Assembly (NCBI GenBank): GCA_000181795.3
Contig: CM012955.1
Coordinates: 2,985,193-3,049,192 of the forward strand
From: Trichinella spiralis
Taxonomy: Eukaryota; Nematoda; Enoplea; Trichinellida; Trichinellidae
Length of the DNA: 64,000 bases
Reading direction: 5' to 3'
This document shows, in pieces, positions 49,334-63,099 of the stretch (the first letter of the stretch is position 1; the number at the start of each line of letters is the position of its first letter). The notes under the pieces were generated by a model. That model had not been told where the DNA came from, did no database searches, and saw nothing but the letters and a program-made list of their open reading frames with translations. Made by a program: the position numbers and the translations under genes.

Positions 49334-50132
49334 TCATGTGAAAAGCGACGATGGCGCCAGACCTTCTTTGGTTATTGGCGACGGTGAGAGGTCGCTTTGG
49401 CAAAGAAATTTCATAGGAAACAACACCAAATTGCCGTTCAATTGTTCAAGCAGGGTTCTGGCACGGAGCAGGTCGAACTCGCCCAGGCAAAGCCTCTTCT
49501 TGTACTGTTTCAGCTCTACGAAATTTTTCACCGAATTGCTCGGAATGCAGCCAAATACCTGACAAACGAGACAAATTCGAAATTACCCCTGAATAATGCG
49601 TGCGACCCAAAGAGAAGAGCAAAAAAAACCCTCAACGCACCTTTTCAAAAATGTCGGCATTGCGTGCAGCTATTTGCTTCCAAGTGGTGAAAAATTCAGT
49701 CGACACTGGATCTCTGACGTCGAGTTTGGATTTTCGTTTCGCTGACGTATCCGACAATCCGAGATGTTCTGCGAATAGGTCCGTCCGCAGTGAAAACGCG
49801 AACCGACCCGCCTGGTACAGTTGGCCGTTCATCGAAGACCTGCTGAATTCACAGTCTTCGACATAGATGGCCACCTGATGAGTTGCGGGATCAAATGGAA
49901 TTTATTCATTTTCACACGTTTTACATTCTTATTATTACCTCTGAATCGCGTTTTCCCAACATTGATCTGTCGTTTATGTTCGCTGAGCCGATGATCGTGA
50001 ACAAGTCATCAACGATCATCAATTTGCTGTGAATGTAGATAATTTCGCTGACCTGCAGAAAAATTGACCAAGCTTTAAAACGTGTAAAATTTTGTTTGCA
50101 TCAAGTTGAGAATTGTACGAACTGTGAACATG

Positions 50133-50189
<57 letters not shown>

Positions 50190-51978
50190 ATTACCAATTT
50201 TTCCATCAACGTAGCGTGAGTACGCAACGAACAAAAAACGATATACTCGGATGGATCTTCAACTGAAAAGACATTGAAAAAGAAAGTAGAAACAAGTTGG
50301 CAAAAATTTTTCCACTGAAATTGTCTCACTGTGCTGGGCCAAGTTGAACAGCAGACTATTTGGGCCTTTGCATAATGAACAGTAAGTCCAATGCAACACT
50401 GCCTGCAAAGCACTGCCGCCGGTTGTCCCCAGCTGACCTTCGAATCCTGGTAACAGTGGCATCATCACGTACACACGAAATGTTTCTTTGTCGCTGAAAA
50501 TGATTTGCATTCAGTTTTTATCCATTCACACAACCATCCCAAATTCAAGCGTGAGAGAAATTAATTGTAATGATAATCCTTTTGAAAACTGAAACTTAAA
50601 AATATTTAAATTGTCATTATTACTGCGATTTGATGAAATATTTTTCAATTTTAGAACAAAATTTCAAAAATGCATCAGCTCACTTGTACGCTTGAAGTAT
50701 TCGATCGTAAAGCGCTTTTGCGATACTATTGTGTACGTCATTCGAGTTGAGCAACGATACGAAAAACTGATTCTGGAACCAAAAGAAAAGACCAGTGAAA
50801 AAGAAAACGCGAATACTGCATTTCAAACAACCTCAATGTAGATGTAATGTTTGGCATTTTTGATCAAATGAACATAAGCACGATGAATGCTATCTTCGAC
50901 CATGTTGCTGCCGAATGACCACTGACTGCAGCTTCGAATTACCTAAACGAAACAACAGTCAACCTAGTACAACTGTTGTTCTCTGACAGTGAGTGATACG
51001 GCAACCTGAATGTGACATTTGTAGGCAATTTTATGGAAAATATGTGGCATTTCCACTTTTTCGTAAGACTTTGGGATCAAATATGGAATACGCTGGTTGT
51101 GCTTTGCTTTTTCTGTCTGCAGTTGTTAAACGATTGTTGAATTTTTGAAATTTTAAACGAACAAGCAAACAACAACCTTGCAAGCGTTCCAACGTTCTAT
51201 AAAATGCCGGGCTAAATCTCGTGCAACGCTACAATAGACGACAGCAGCAATATCGTGCCATGGCATACGTGGTGTTTGACGACGGTCGATGAAATCTGAA
51301 AAATTCAAAGCCAAAAATCATTTATTGAAAGCACAGTCGAATGTGCAATTAATTCTCCACACTCACCGTTGTATGGTAAGTTGATTTCAGTAAAGTCTTT
51401 GTAGATGAAATTCGCATAATCTTTGCCAATCCACAACTTGCCACAACCGTACAGACCCGGATCAGTGTCATCTTCCATTTGCAAACAAGTTAGCCTTGAA
51501 AATAAAGAAAAAACAATACGTCATTCTGCTTTCTTCATCATAAGGTAAATTCATTATATTATATCACTCTCTCTCTCTCTCTCTCTACCTTCGTTAAATA
51601 TTAACTGCTGTACATGCATGCAAAAATATGAATATTCACATATATATACTTTTCCTCGTAACACATTGCCGCATCGTCGACATTTTCACATTTCAAATCG
51701 CCTTCTTCAACCGCTCGGCGTAATTTCATCCAAGGTGCGATTCTCTGAAAAACAGAACATAATCCACCATGGATCAAGCAAGTATGCAAGTAGAAAAAGA
51801 ATACTGCAAATAAAGATTTTCTTCGTTTAGCTGTATCATCAACTGTTTCACCATCGTCTGCAGACAAAACCTGTGAACCTCTCTGTTTGCAGTCAGCAGC
51901 GCTGTTACGTTGCATTCGAGATTTATGCTTCAAATCAGATTTGTAAGTATCGAGAACAAGTAATGATAAGAATAATTG

Positions 51979-52040
<62 letters not shown>

Positions 52041-54905
52041 TGATGATGATGAATTTACAATTTCTCCTACTTTCATTAACAGATTTGCAAAATTGGGCAA
52101 TCCAAAACGGGATGATGAACGCAAGAAACGAACAATTCTTCGTTCACGTTCTTCACCTGCAACAACTTCCGGTTCGATTTCCAATTCAGCGCAATGTTTA
52201 ACAACAACAGCAGAGCTTTCTAAAATCAACACTTATGGTATGAATCATTGACAATGAATCGATTTAAACAGATAAAAAAGCACTTTATCTGAATTGCAAT
52301 TTAGGAAAAAATGTAATCTGCAACAGTTAAGCTTACTTGTGTTATATACTTACGTTCTGGAGGATTTTCCGCGCTCGGCTGCGAAACCAAACCCGCATTG
52401 CACATTTGAACAACGGGCAACATTTTGGACATTGATCGCATGGCCGACATCAGGGATTTTTCTTCTGTCAAGCTCGCGTGCCGAGCACTGCCAAAACTGA
52501 CACTGCCGAAATCGGTAAGTCTAACAAGTGAATCAATCAATCACGTTGAATTGGAAAAAAAAGCAATCTCTTGCAATTCTAGAAGAACATAATAATGAAA
52601 CCTGTGCTTGGGATCATCCCAACGACCGTAGCACAAATCGATACCTCCAACGAATGCTATGTTCTGATCAATGATCACCAGCTTCTCGTGATGAGCCCAC
52701 AGAAACACACCACTGCCGGGCAAATGGTCAGGATGACGCATTACCTGAAAGCATTTTTTCCCAAAGATGAAGAGATAAAAAGCTGAACAACAGCAAGGGC
52801 AACCTTGATATTAGCATGGAGTTGTTGCAAAATACGCTTGCTGTAAGCGCTGTTTATACCCAACGCAAGTTCCACTTCTTTGTAAAGCAGAACATAAACG
52901 CGGATGCCTTCTTCTGCTTTTCTTTTCAAAATTTCGTCAAGCCGCCAACGACGTCCTGCCGCCGCGGGTCGCTTCAAATAAATTTCCGGACTAAGCCACC
53001 ATCCGGTTATGAAAATTTGCTCTTTCGCCAATTCTAGCATGTTGGCTAAATTTTCCATGTACGATTTGCCGTCCACAAACCTGCCCAAGGGATAAATGGA
53101 AACAAAAAAGTATAAAATGAAGAAAATCGAATCGTACAGACACACAAAACTAGGAAAAGAGAAAAAACAGTACCAACGACCGTAAACGTTGCGACGCTTA
53201 GGAAACGAGGAACCGAAATCGTGATTCTGCAACCACTGTTTGCCAGAAACTTCGATTGCATTTTCCAGAGCGTCTTTCCATTCGATTGCATTTTCTTTGG
53301 TTTTCGATTTCAATACCAACGTCCTGGAGAGAGAGAGAGAGAAGGAAGATGATAAAGCAATGCTTGAAAAAGTTGAACAGATTTTGTAAACCGATTCAAA
53401 TTTTCAATGATCAAACGAGGCTTTTGGTGCATTTCCAATTTGAAATGAAAACCAGGATCCAGCAGCATCACCGCTCGCAAATCTTCGCCTTCCGGTTTCA
53501 CATAGGCCAAATAAGAATCTTTCAAAAACACCCACCTGAAAATAGATGGCTTTGTTTCGAGATGTTGAATTTTATTCATCTCAACAACAACTGTTTCATC
53601 ACCATTACCTATACTGCCACGAAGCCATCAATTCTGCACAACATCTCACCACACCACCGTAAGTCAGTCGACCGCCGGGACGTTTTTTCAAATAACCTTC
53701 TTTATTTTTTCCGCCCAAACCGCTGACAAAGGAAAATCGACTAACTTCAATAAATTCTCTCTGAATCGAATTGGAAAATAAGAAAAAACAAAAGTTTCAA
53801 TCAATCAGTGGAATGTATGCGATCATTTATCGTACCGTTTCTTGGAGATTTCTGTACGCCGGCACGTGAAGAACAGCGGACAAATATTTCTCCAAACGTT
53901 CCTGAAGTCCGACAACAGCATGCAGCATGAATATATAGATAGTAATTAATTTATTGAAAACGAACACATTCGAATCCCACCTTTCGATTGTCAGCTCGAT
54001 TGTGGAGCGGCCAAATTGGGAACGACGGTAAACGGCAGTGCTTTTTCTTCCTCTTCAAGCTTTTCTCAACTGTTCCATCCGATTTATTGTACTTCAAAGA
54101 TGCCGTATGCATCACTGCTGTGCCGTTGTCTCCAGTCGGCTGGTCAACTGCGGCAATCTGCGACCGATTCTCGTATCCGTATTTCAGCAACACCGGCGAC
54201 AATTGCTTAATTTTAATAATTTTTCCATCCCGGCTGGCGTCGCGTGGCTGTGCAGATGGTGTCGCCACTTCGGTATTTCCACCTTCTCCTCCTCCTCCAC
54301 GCGAATCGTACTCCAACGAGAGTTGCAACTGGCGACTGAACAGACGGTGCCCGAAATGGAACAACCGATGCTAATTTGAAGAAGATGAACACTGAGAATT
54401 TTGTGAATTACCGTCGTCGAGTTGTTGGAATCAACGACCTCTTGGCGCGGTAGAGCAAGATGCGGTTGTGCAAAGAGAAAAAGTCCTTGTATCGGCGGAA
54501 AATTGTCCACCGGTATTTGCCATGCTGCAGTTCAATTTTGTAACTGAAAAAAAATTTTGGGAAAAGGGATTTTTCTTTGCTTAACAACAACAACTGCTTA
54601 CACGCGACTGTGAAACGCGTTGAAAATACCACTGCCACCATCTTCGGCTACTTCAGTTATTTTTGCCGTGATCGGCGTATTGGCCAAGTAACAATCTTGG
54701 CTTGTCTGCTTGTCGTACAGAGAAGAGAACATCAGCTTTCCTGAAACGAAAGTTTTGAAGGAAGAAAAAATATTTTTTTGATTTTTTTTCTTTTAATATT
54801 CAAACCATCCTCGCTGGGCGACGACGATTCTTCCAATATTGAACAATCGCACTTTTCATCATCGGAAGTGGACGTGCTGCTGCTGCTGCAGTCCAGCTCA
54901 GACAT
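49334..54905 (-). CDS. PLD1: Phospholipase D1/D2-type enzyme (PX-PH-HKD), 24 coding exons
   Basis: Minus-strand exons, 5' to 3': 54905-54806, 54740-54602, 54543-54412, 54335-53981, 53901-53836, 53760-53609, 53535-53392, 53323-53174, 53080-52804, 52744-52602, 52520-52354, 52219-52071, 51927-51871 (boundaries uncertain), 51744-51650, 51494-51367, 51295-51177, 51116-51006, 50942-50832, 50772-50684, 50493-50330, 50262-50195, 50052-49939, 49874-49641 and 49558-49334. All phases agree and give 1162 residues. After an acidic N-terminus come a PX domain ([20 protein letters not shown]), a PH domain ([19 protein letters not shown]), the first HKD motif ([19 protein letters not shown]) and the second ([20 protein letters not shown]), then [12 protein letters not shown]. 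It hydrolyses phosphatidylcholine to phosphatidic acid in membrane traffic and signalling. The variable loop after the first HKD motif is short. The symbol denotes the PLD1/2 class, since invertebrates usually have one gene. Confidence 0.95.
50134..50186. repeat. (TA)n microsatellite
   Basis: About 52 bases of TA dinucleotide in a PLD intron, a few bases from the donor at 50194. Confidence 0.95.
51567..51586. repeat. (CT)n microsatellite
   Basis: Perfect CT run in a PLD intron. Confidence 0.9.
51980..52038. repeat. (AAT)n microsatellite
   Basis: About 19 tandem AAT units in the PLD intron between the exons at 52071 and 51927. They create spurious poly-Asn and poly-Leu ORFs. Confidence 0.95.
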
Positions 54906-56586
54906 TGTGGATTGGATTGGATCAGAAGGTTGATTTTTGATAAAGTTGAAATGGAAAATTTTCCACCTTCTTCACACCGCAATGCAACAAATTAATAATA
55001 CAGTAAGCCAGATTGAAGTTTCTTCTTTCGATGAATCAGCTGACCATTTGCAAAATATCTACAAAAGTCACAATACACGACGGTTGTATTCAAATGTTTC
55101 TTGTGGCGAGTAATTTTTCAAACATTCTATCGAACATAGCGAATCAACATTACACAACAACAACAACAATCGTTCCATTTTAGCATTTTTGATCGACGAC
55201 AAACAAATACAAACCATTCAACAACATTGGAAAATAACAAAACTCACTAATGAGAATAATAATAGTCCGAGCGTGCAATTGTACAAACAATCAATTGATC
55301 ACAAAACAAACCCGATACAGCAAGTTCATAATTGCAAATACATTGAACCCAAATTACAACACTGCATTTATTGTCAAATGAACAATAGTCATTCTGCGGA
55401 TACGTCATCAGCGAGTGCATCATTGTTCCGCATATTTCGGCTGTCAAGCTTTCGCAGGTGAAATTTTTTTTACAAATTTACCATCTCGACTACGACTACA
55501 AATTGAACTCATTGTTGGAAAATTCACTTCGAAACATCAGAACGCGATGCAAAACTGACAACCAATTTTTTAACAAATTTCCAAAAACCAATCATTTTTG
55601 CACGCTACGTTTTCAAAACAGTTTCTTTTTTTCCACATATGAGCGCAAAATAGAAAACAATGCTCCAGAACATCTGTGCACATATTTAAATTGCCATGCC
55701 ACTGAATACATTTTACACAAACAATATGAAATATCTGCCGTCTTTTTTCATTGTAATAATTGGTAAAATTGCTCTACTTACGTGGATTGTTCAAGCCGGT
55801 TGAACAACCTCAATATTGTCCTGACAGTGCAGATGACACAGCTATCCAAGAAAATGCATCCAATTTGCAGTATAATTCTTGTCAGTTATGCGATGAAAAT
55901 GCTGCCAAACTACGAAACTACAGTATGAAAGCAAATAATAAAGTTGTATCATGATTATAGTTTTTTATGGATTGGTAAAAAAATTCTACTTTTTATTCCA
56001 TTGCACACATTTCAGTAAAACACTTTTCGAAGCGAAGCGTGAGCATGTGAAAATTGTCATCAGATAATTATTGTGCGCAAAACGACACTTACGCTTGGCG
56101 TCAAATTTTTACTGACACCTGTTCACACAGTTTTATTTCATGCGCACTGAAAATAATTGCTGATGTTGAAATATGTGTGTTTATGTTGTGTGCGCAGATT
56201 TTGCTGGAAGAATTTGCTCATTAATATTATTACCACCACTGATAGATTGATAAAGATGCGGAAATACTGCAAAACTGTCAAAATTATAAAAAAAAGTTTT
56301 CAAAAATCAGCTGATACTGAAAATCAAATTAAAATAAACATCAGTATTATAAATAATATTTTTTGTGCATTTATTTTGACTAATTCAAGAATAAAATGAT
56401 TAGGAGTGTTTAAATTTTGAATACTGTCATATTTAGTAAACATTTTTGTAAATTTGTACTTGAGTACTTTTGTAGAGTGTAATACTGACGGAAGAGAAAA
56501 TTTTTCGTTTGAATAATTTCAAAAAATGGATGTGTTTTTAGCTGTACTTTTTTTTAACTGAAGATGAATTATAACTGTTTTTTTAG
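54906..56586. other. Shared upstream region of PLD and TBC1D15/17
   Basis: This lies between the PLD start codon (-) and the first supported TBC exon (+). It should hold both promoters and the missing first TBC exon or exons. Plus-strand ORFs at 55189-55461, 55458-55766 and 55760-55954 are open but none joins in phase to the TBC exon at 56587. Confidence 0.5.
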
Positions 56587-59543
56587 GATTTTGAGGAATA
56601 CTTTAAATCCGTTGCCAAAATTGAATTTTCCGACAACGTTATGTGTAGAAAAGCAATAATAAAGATTATAAGAAAGGTAAATATTATTGAATAAAATACT
56701 ATCATTGGTGAAAAAAATGTTTATACGCATACAGTAATGTTGTTTAAGATTGCAACTTTATATTATCGTTTTGTTTCTAAGCTAAACTAAAAGTCTATAC
56801 TAGTTTGTAATTGTACTATAATATAGCGTGCATTTTATGCTTGGTATAGTTGAAAGTTGTGTGCTTAATGATTTACTTTAATATATATTTTTTATTTTAA
56901 TGGTAATCAGTTATTTTTAAATTTATTTAATGAATTTATTATTATTATTATGTAGTTTCTTATTTTATGATTAAAGTACTTTGCAATGCAAATTTATTAG
57001 CCACTATTTTGTTTTTCTTGTCAAGCGCTTCAAGTACAGTATTGCATTATAAATAGAGGGAAAACTGGGTTATTATTTTTTTATGAGAAAGTAGATTTAA
57101 GCTTCTATTACAGTTAACAGCTAGCATATTTAATCGATGCATGATCAACTGAAAATATATTTTGTCCAAATTTAATTTGATTCAGCAATTAATTCTTTGA
57201 AAAGTGTGAATCTTGAAAAATTTTTGCTTCGAAAATATTGATATTTTGTTGTGTTCATGTGACTGTTCTGTGACTTGTGTTTATGTTATTATTTATTTAT
57301 TGTATATATAATATTTTATTTTTGAATATTCAGAGTTGCGATTGTAAATACAGTAAACAGAAAGTTTAGTATGCTAAAACGTTTTGACAAAAGTTGGCAA
57401 ATAACACCGAAGTAATAGCTTGACACCAGCATTGCAAGCATCGCAGTCACATGAATCATTTAGTGTACGGCAGATTTTATTTGTTTAAATAACATGCATA
57501 CGAAATAGTGTAATTATTACTCATTTGGAAATTTGGTTCGAGAATACGATGCTATGATGTGTTGTGGTTATTTTTAGGATGATAATATATGGATTACTGG
57601 ACAAAGAGTAGAATTAGACAGTGTGGACAGCGATGATCAGTTGACGTTTGATGGAATTATGATGCGTTAGTAATATTTCCTTATTTTTCTCCCATGTCAA
57701 ACTTTTCATATCAATTTATGCATATATTTTGATTTTTTTTGAAAATAAATACTCACTAGTGGTTTTATAAATGAGCAGCAACTTTTTCAAAGTCTGTCTT
57801 TAAATAATGCATATTTAAAATAATTTAAATAGGATCTTGTATTTATGGAAGAAAAGTGCAGATGATAAATTCAATTTTAGCATTTCCACAGAAACGACTG
57901 GAACTGGCTAAAGGTACGATGAAGTTCGAAATAAACGTCAGTGATTTGTACGAGATACGACCGACTATTGTTCCAGATGGCTATACGAAAATTGAACTTT
58001 TTGACGAAGGTTACAATTTGAAGAGACCAGTTCTATATTTCATCAGTGAAAACTGCATTAGATTTGTTGAAGCTCTCAAGCAACACATTAAAATTCAGGA
58101 GTATGAGCTTTTTATTGCTTTATTTGCAAATTTCAGTCACATTATATTAATACTGTTGTTATACAGCGATAATTTTAATTAAAAGGGTATTTAATTTTTA
58201 ATTATGCATGATTTTTTATTTACATGCTTGACTGATTCAATTTTACATCTATTACATAAATATATTTATTTATTTAGAAAATTACAGCGTGGGCATTTGC
58301 ATTTTATTATTAATGAGCGATCTGCAAAATTTAACAAAGCCATTGACGACCTGATTGAAAGAAAGAACAAAGCAACTTTTATGCAAGTATGTATTTTTAC
58401 GCTTTTGTTTCTGTCTTGTTGCTCATTTGCTCATCATACATTTTAGAAATGGCGTTCATCACCAACAACCACTATGATGACTAGATTGGCTGGAGTTATA
58501 GATACTTTAATGAATCCAGTCGAAATAGAGCACAGTTTCGAGGATAAAAAAAATATGGATAGGCGACATGTTACTGAACCAATAAGCACTCAAGTGGAAG
58601 ATGAATACCAATATATAAGTCATGTATGTGTAATTAATAATAATTTTTATTTTACATTGTGGAGAAAACGTTATCGACAAGGGTGTTTCTTGTTAAGTAA
58701 TTTCACTTTATTGTTTTATAACTAATAGAAGTTTTGCGATTTTTTTTCAAAATTAGATAAATTCGTTAAATTAAAAATAATTTGTAGTAAATTTTTTCGA
58801 TTTCAATTTTTTTGCAGCCAGTTAGACTACCTGCGCGTGTGAGAATTCCACGTGGAGAGCCGTTGTCGGTTCAACAATGGTTGGACCATGTAAGTGAATC
58901 TGGAGCAATTTGCGATGAAGAATCTGTGAAACGTATCATCTTCAGTGGTGTATGATGGAAAATTGTGTTTTGTTTATTCTAGATTAAATGTTAAATAAAA
59001 TTTCATTTTGAAGGGTATTGTGCCGGAACTTCGCAAGACCGTATGGAAATATTTATTGGGAATGTACCAGTGGTCGTGGACAAAAGAGCAGTGTGAACAA
59101 AAGCAGTTGGATTTTGAACAGCGATACCTTCGCCTACGAGAACAGTGGCAACTGGTCGATGAGGATCAAGCTAGTCGTTGGACTGATTTTCGCAAATACA
59201 AAGATTTGATTGGTTGGTGATTTGTTTTTTATCCTGTGAACTATTATTGCCTCTTTATCGTAGTTTTTTATTTGAAGAAAAGGATGTTGCACGTACCGAT
59301 CGTACGCATTCTTATTACGAAGGAGCGGAGAATGCGAATTTAACATTGCTGTCATGTTTATTGATGACATACATGATGTATCACTTTGATTTGGGTACGA
59401 AGTTGAACAATTGACTTGAGAATTCGATGATAAATTTTATGGACTGTATAAGTTTAATTTTTGTGCTTTAGAAATAATTTACATATTAAGAATTGATACT
59501 GTGCTCATTTGTTAAAAAATGCATTTTATGAAATGCGTTAAGT

Positions 59544-59590
<47 letters not shown>

Positions 59591-60359
59591 ATATAAACAG
59601 GTTATCTGTTTTGCATAGGATACGTACAAGGTATGTCTGATTTGTTGTCGCCGTTGTTGATGATTTTTGAAGACGAAGTGGATGCATTTTGGGCGTTTGT
59701 TCATTTTATGGAAAAGTCAGGCACCAATTTTGAGCTGAATCAGAGCAGCATCAAATCGCAATTTTGTCAGCTGCGATGTCTTCTTGATGTGGTCAATCCA
59801 AGGCTCAGCGAATATTTGAGTAGCTCAAATATTAATTTTCAAACGGATTTGTCCATTTTGATTTGTACATTTTCAGAAAGCAAAGATTCTGGTGAGATGT
59901 TTTTTTGCTTTCGTTGGCTTTTGGTGTTGTTCAAGCGAGAATTTACCTTTGACGACATCTTTCGCCTTTGGGAAGTGAGTATTTTTGTACTTTACAACAA
60001 AGCGGTGGTGTAGTTGTTTAAAAAAATTTTACATCGCTTTGCATTCATTTATTTGTACGGAGGTTCTGTATTCTTTTTTTTCTTACAGTAATATTGATTG
60101 TCATGTTTTATAAGATTCTGTAGTTAAATTCTCGGATTATCTAATTTACAGTTTGGGTTGAGAAAGAAAATTTCAAACTGTAAATTGGTCGAATGCGTTG
60201 ACAACATCAAAAGTTTTTGCAATTTGTGCATTTCAATTTAAGGTGCTTTGGACTGGTTTGCCGTGCTCAAATTTTCATCTGCTGATCTGTCTTGCTATCC
60301 TGGAAATGCAGACGGACGAAATAATTCAACGTGGGTGTGGACTGGAAGATATTGTAAAG
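56587..60359 (+). CDS. TBC1D15: TBC1D15/TBC1D17-type Rab GTPase-activating protein (5' and 3' ends uncertain)
   Basis: Supported exons: 56587-56676, 57578-57665, 57881-58100, 58278-58386, 58447-58623, 58818-58949, 59014-59212, 59278-59394, 59619-59819, 59877-59974 and 60243-60359; phases agree throughout. The N-terminal third matches the DUF3548-type region. The linker PLSVQQWLDHVSE leads into the TBC domain: IFSG|GIVPELRKTVWKYLLG, EKDVARTDRTHSYYEG (catalytic Arg in the IxxDxxR box), GYVQGMSDLLSPLL (glutamine finger), then EMFFCFRWLLVLFKREF and LPCSNFHLLICLAILEM. These follow human TBC1D15 block by block. The family activates GTP hydrolysis on Rab7 and related Rabs at late endosomes and mitochondria. 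The first exon was not found. After 60359 only a short possible terminal exon (TFNVHF-stop, 60694-60714) fits, so the C-terminus may be short. Confidence 0.9.
59546..59587. repeat. (TA)n microsatellite
   Basis: About 42 bases of TA dinucleotide in the TBC1D15-like intron just before the exon at 59619. Confidence 0.95.
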
Positions 60360-63099
60360 GTATATTTATTGTATGGTCATTTGCACTTTTTTTTCTTTTT
60401 CCTTTTTTTCAACACTGATTGTATTTCATTTTTTATGCGCTAATTATTGTTTTAACAATGGATATATATTAGGGAATTTTAATGATTTATTTCCGATTTT
60501 TAATAATTAAAGAAACGCATGTTTCATTATTTTATGCGTTTCAAGATCAGTGTGGTAAGTAAACACATCCAGTTGAATAGAACTAATTCTTGTGAATGAA
60601 TGAATGACCTATCGATTCTCTCTTAGTATTTTTTTATTTCTTCGTGCTACGCTTGATAGCCTGAAAATCAAGAGATGATTTTCAATTTTGCAGACTTTTA
60701 ATGTCCATTTTTAATAATTTATTCCAATTTGCGACGACATTCTAGCTCGTAAATATGCTTGCATTCAAAATTCCGCTCGATGAAGTTTTGGTAATAGCAA
60801 ATGGAATTTATCACCAGCTGGAGACTGTGCAGGAAAAAGACAAAGTTGTGGCTAACATAAGTATTATTCTCGGATTTGAGGCGGCAGAAAATCCTGTTTG
60901 ATTTATAAAGCTGGCCAACATTGAACATTTATGCAGTCCGTTTGAACATTTATTTGCACACGCTTTTATTCACCTTATCTTTGCTTATTCTATTTTTATT
61001 ATTTACTCATTCCATTTTCGTCCGAAATGAATGCACTGCTGTGTATCACCATTTTACACATAGACAAAGCAGCAACGTTTATTATATTTTTGCTTGATTT
61101 TTATTTGTTTTTCATGTTTATTTTTCCGAGAAAATCCATGCCAAACTGAAGAATAGAGGAAAAAATTTTTTTTTCGTTTTACCCATTTATCGAGGTTTTA
61201 ATGTTATTAAAAATTATTCAGAAGATTATTACTGTTTAATAAGAATAACGTAATGTAAAATGATCAAAAACAATATGCATATTTACATGCATGCCTAATT
61301 CGTGTGTATGCGCGAATCTGCACAGCAAGATGTCATTGCTGATGCATCAGTATCAGATACGAAATTGCACTACTACACCAGTGTTGCAAAAGTACTACTC
61401 ATTCCTTGTTTCAGAATGCGTAATACATTTCGATTTTTAACTCTTAAATACTTTCATATGGTAAAGTTGTAAAATGCAAATTTTCATGTAGCCATCATGA
61501 ACCAAGTATGTTCTTGACGGAACGGCGATGTTGCCCTTGGGTCGAGTTGATTTTCAAAAAAGACGGCGAGACCTGAGGCAGCTGTCGGTACGTAGAATGA
61601 TTTAGGTTATTAGTGTGTGTAGTTCGTCTGTTGTATTACGACTCTGCCTGCGCCGATTACGCATTTGTCTTGTATTAAGTAAGTAAATGGTGCAATCATT
61701 CAAATGAGTTTTGCTTGATCCACGTTCATCAGTGAGCACGAAACAGACGCGACCGTATGTATGCATATGCAGTCCACTTGTGAGAAGGCGATTGGATTTT
61801 TATCACTAACAACGTATGCTTGTTTTTTTATTTCAATATTGTTATTTTGAATTTTTTTCTTTGGTATATGGTACATTAGTCAGATCAAAGTGCTGAGAAT
61901 AAAACGGAAATACTGTCAAGTTTGGAATGGGGTTTTCTGGTAGCGTTTTCTGGTAAATGACTAGGTGGGATAATGCTAAGTGTAGACTCCGCGTCTGTCA
62001 CTCGGCTTTGCCTTTACCATTGCCTTAAAATGAACCTGCTTGTCGACGTGGCTAAATTAACTTCTTTCAATTGAAAAATCCTCTACTTTATAAGTGTATC
62101 AAATAATATTCTTTCTCTTTTGTTCAGCATAATGGAATATTTTGTATTTTGAATGCTCGGCTTGATTTGCATCAATCATTCATTGCAATCACCTACCTAT
62201 TCGAGTTGAAAACTGTTTTTCTTGTTTAGTCATTTCTGTTATTATTTTCAACCTGAATATGCGCAATAAACCGAGTCAGTTTAGCGTAAAGTAAAGCGAA
62301 TTTCTTAGATCTGATCAGCAGTTGTATGAATATAATTATACACAAAAATGAAACCACAAGAAACATTGTTAATAAACTTATAATTTTGAAATGCTAATCA
62401 GCTTTTAAATTTATAATTTAGCTACTACTAATAAAAGTGGCCATTAAAAAGAAACCGAAATTTGACAAATAGAATGCATAATAATGACAACCAGTACATT
62501 TAGCCGTCGTGTAAACCAATGAAATATAAAATGAATCAGAGTTCGGCGCGAAATTTACAAGCAATCAAATTTTGAAGCGGCGTGTCTTTGATGTCAACAT
62601 CGAATGTAGCCCTCAGAAAATTATGCTAAACTGTTTTGGCAGCATAATAACACTGATATAATGTTTTTTTATAAAATTTAATTTATTTTGCGAGCAGTCA
62701 GTTATTATTGCTGATTCAGGGTTGTTGTGTAGATGAGCTAATAATAATCTGATGCTGGGGTTTACATTTTCCACACTATCCACTACACTCAGAATGCATG
62801 GCATTAAAATGCTGGCAAGTTGAATAATATTTTTATTATATGAATGAATGAATGAATGAATTATAGATCATTTAATGGGATATTTTCAAAAATAGTAATT
62901 TACAAAAGTAGAATGAATTATAAAATAAAAAGTTCAAACGCATTGCAAATGCATGTGAAACTAATAAGTATTAAATGTATCAGCAAATATTTTTCTAGTT
63001 TTGAAATTTCAATATTCTGTCAATAGAGCATTGATGATAATAAAATTAAATGATGAGATATCATTGTGGATAATGAGTGATAATGAATGAGATTGATAA
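60360..63099. other. Gene-poor stretch
   Basis: This holds the 3' end of the TBC1D15-like gene and 2 kb of AT-rich spacer. There is a (GAAT)n run at about 62842-62859. The minus-strand ORF at 60719-60928 and others show nothing recognisable. Confidence 0.5.

Noticed and set aside
51930-52251. Poly-Leu and poly-Asn ORFs
   Set aside because: Products of the (AAT)n microsatellite; only 52071-52219 on the minus strand is a PLD exon.
55189-55954. Consecutive plus-strand ORFs upstream of TBC1D15
   Set aside because: None connects in phase to the first TBC exon, and composition looks like random AT-rich sequence.
60719-60928. 69-codon minus-strand ORF
   Set aside because: The Cys/Glu-rich C-terminus looked gene-like, but there are no splice partners or homology.
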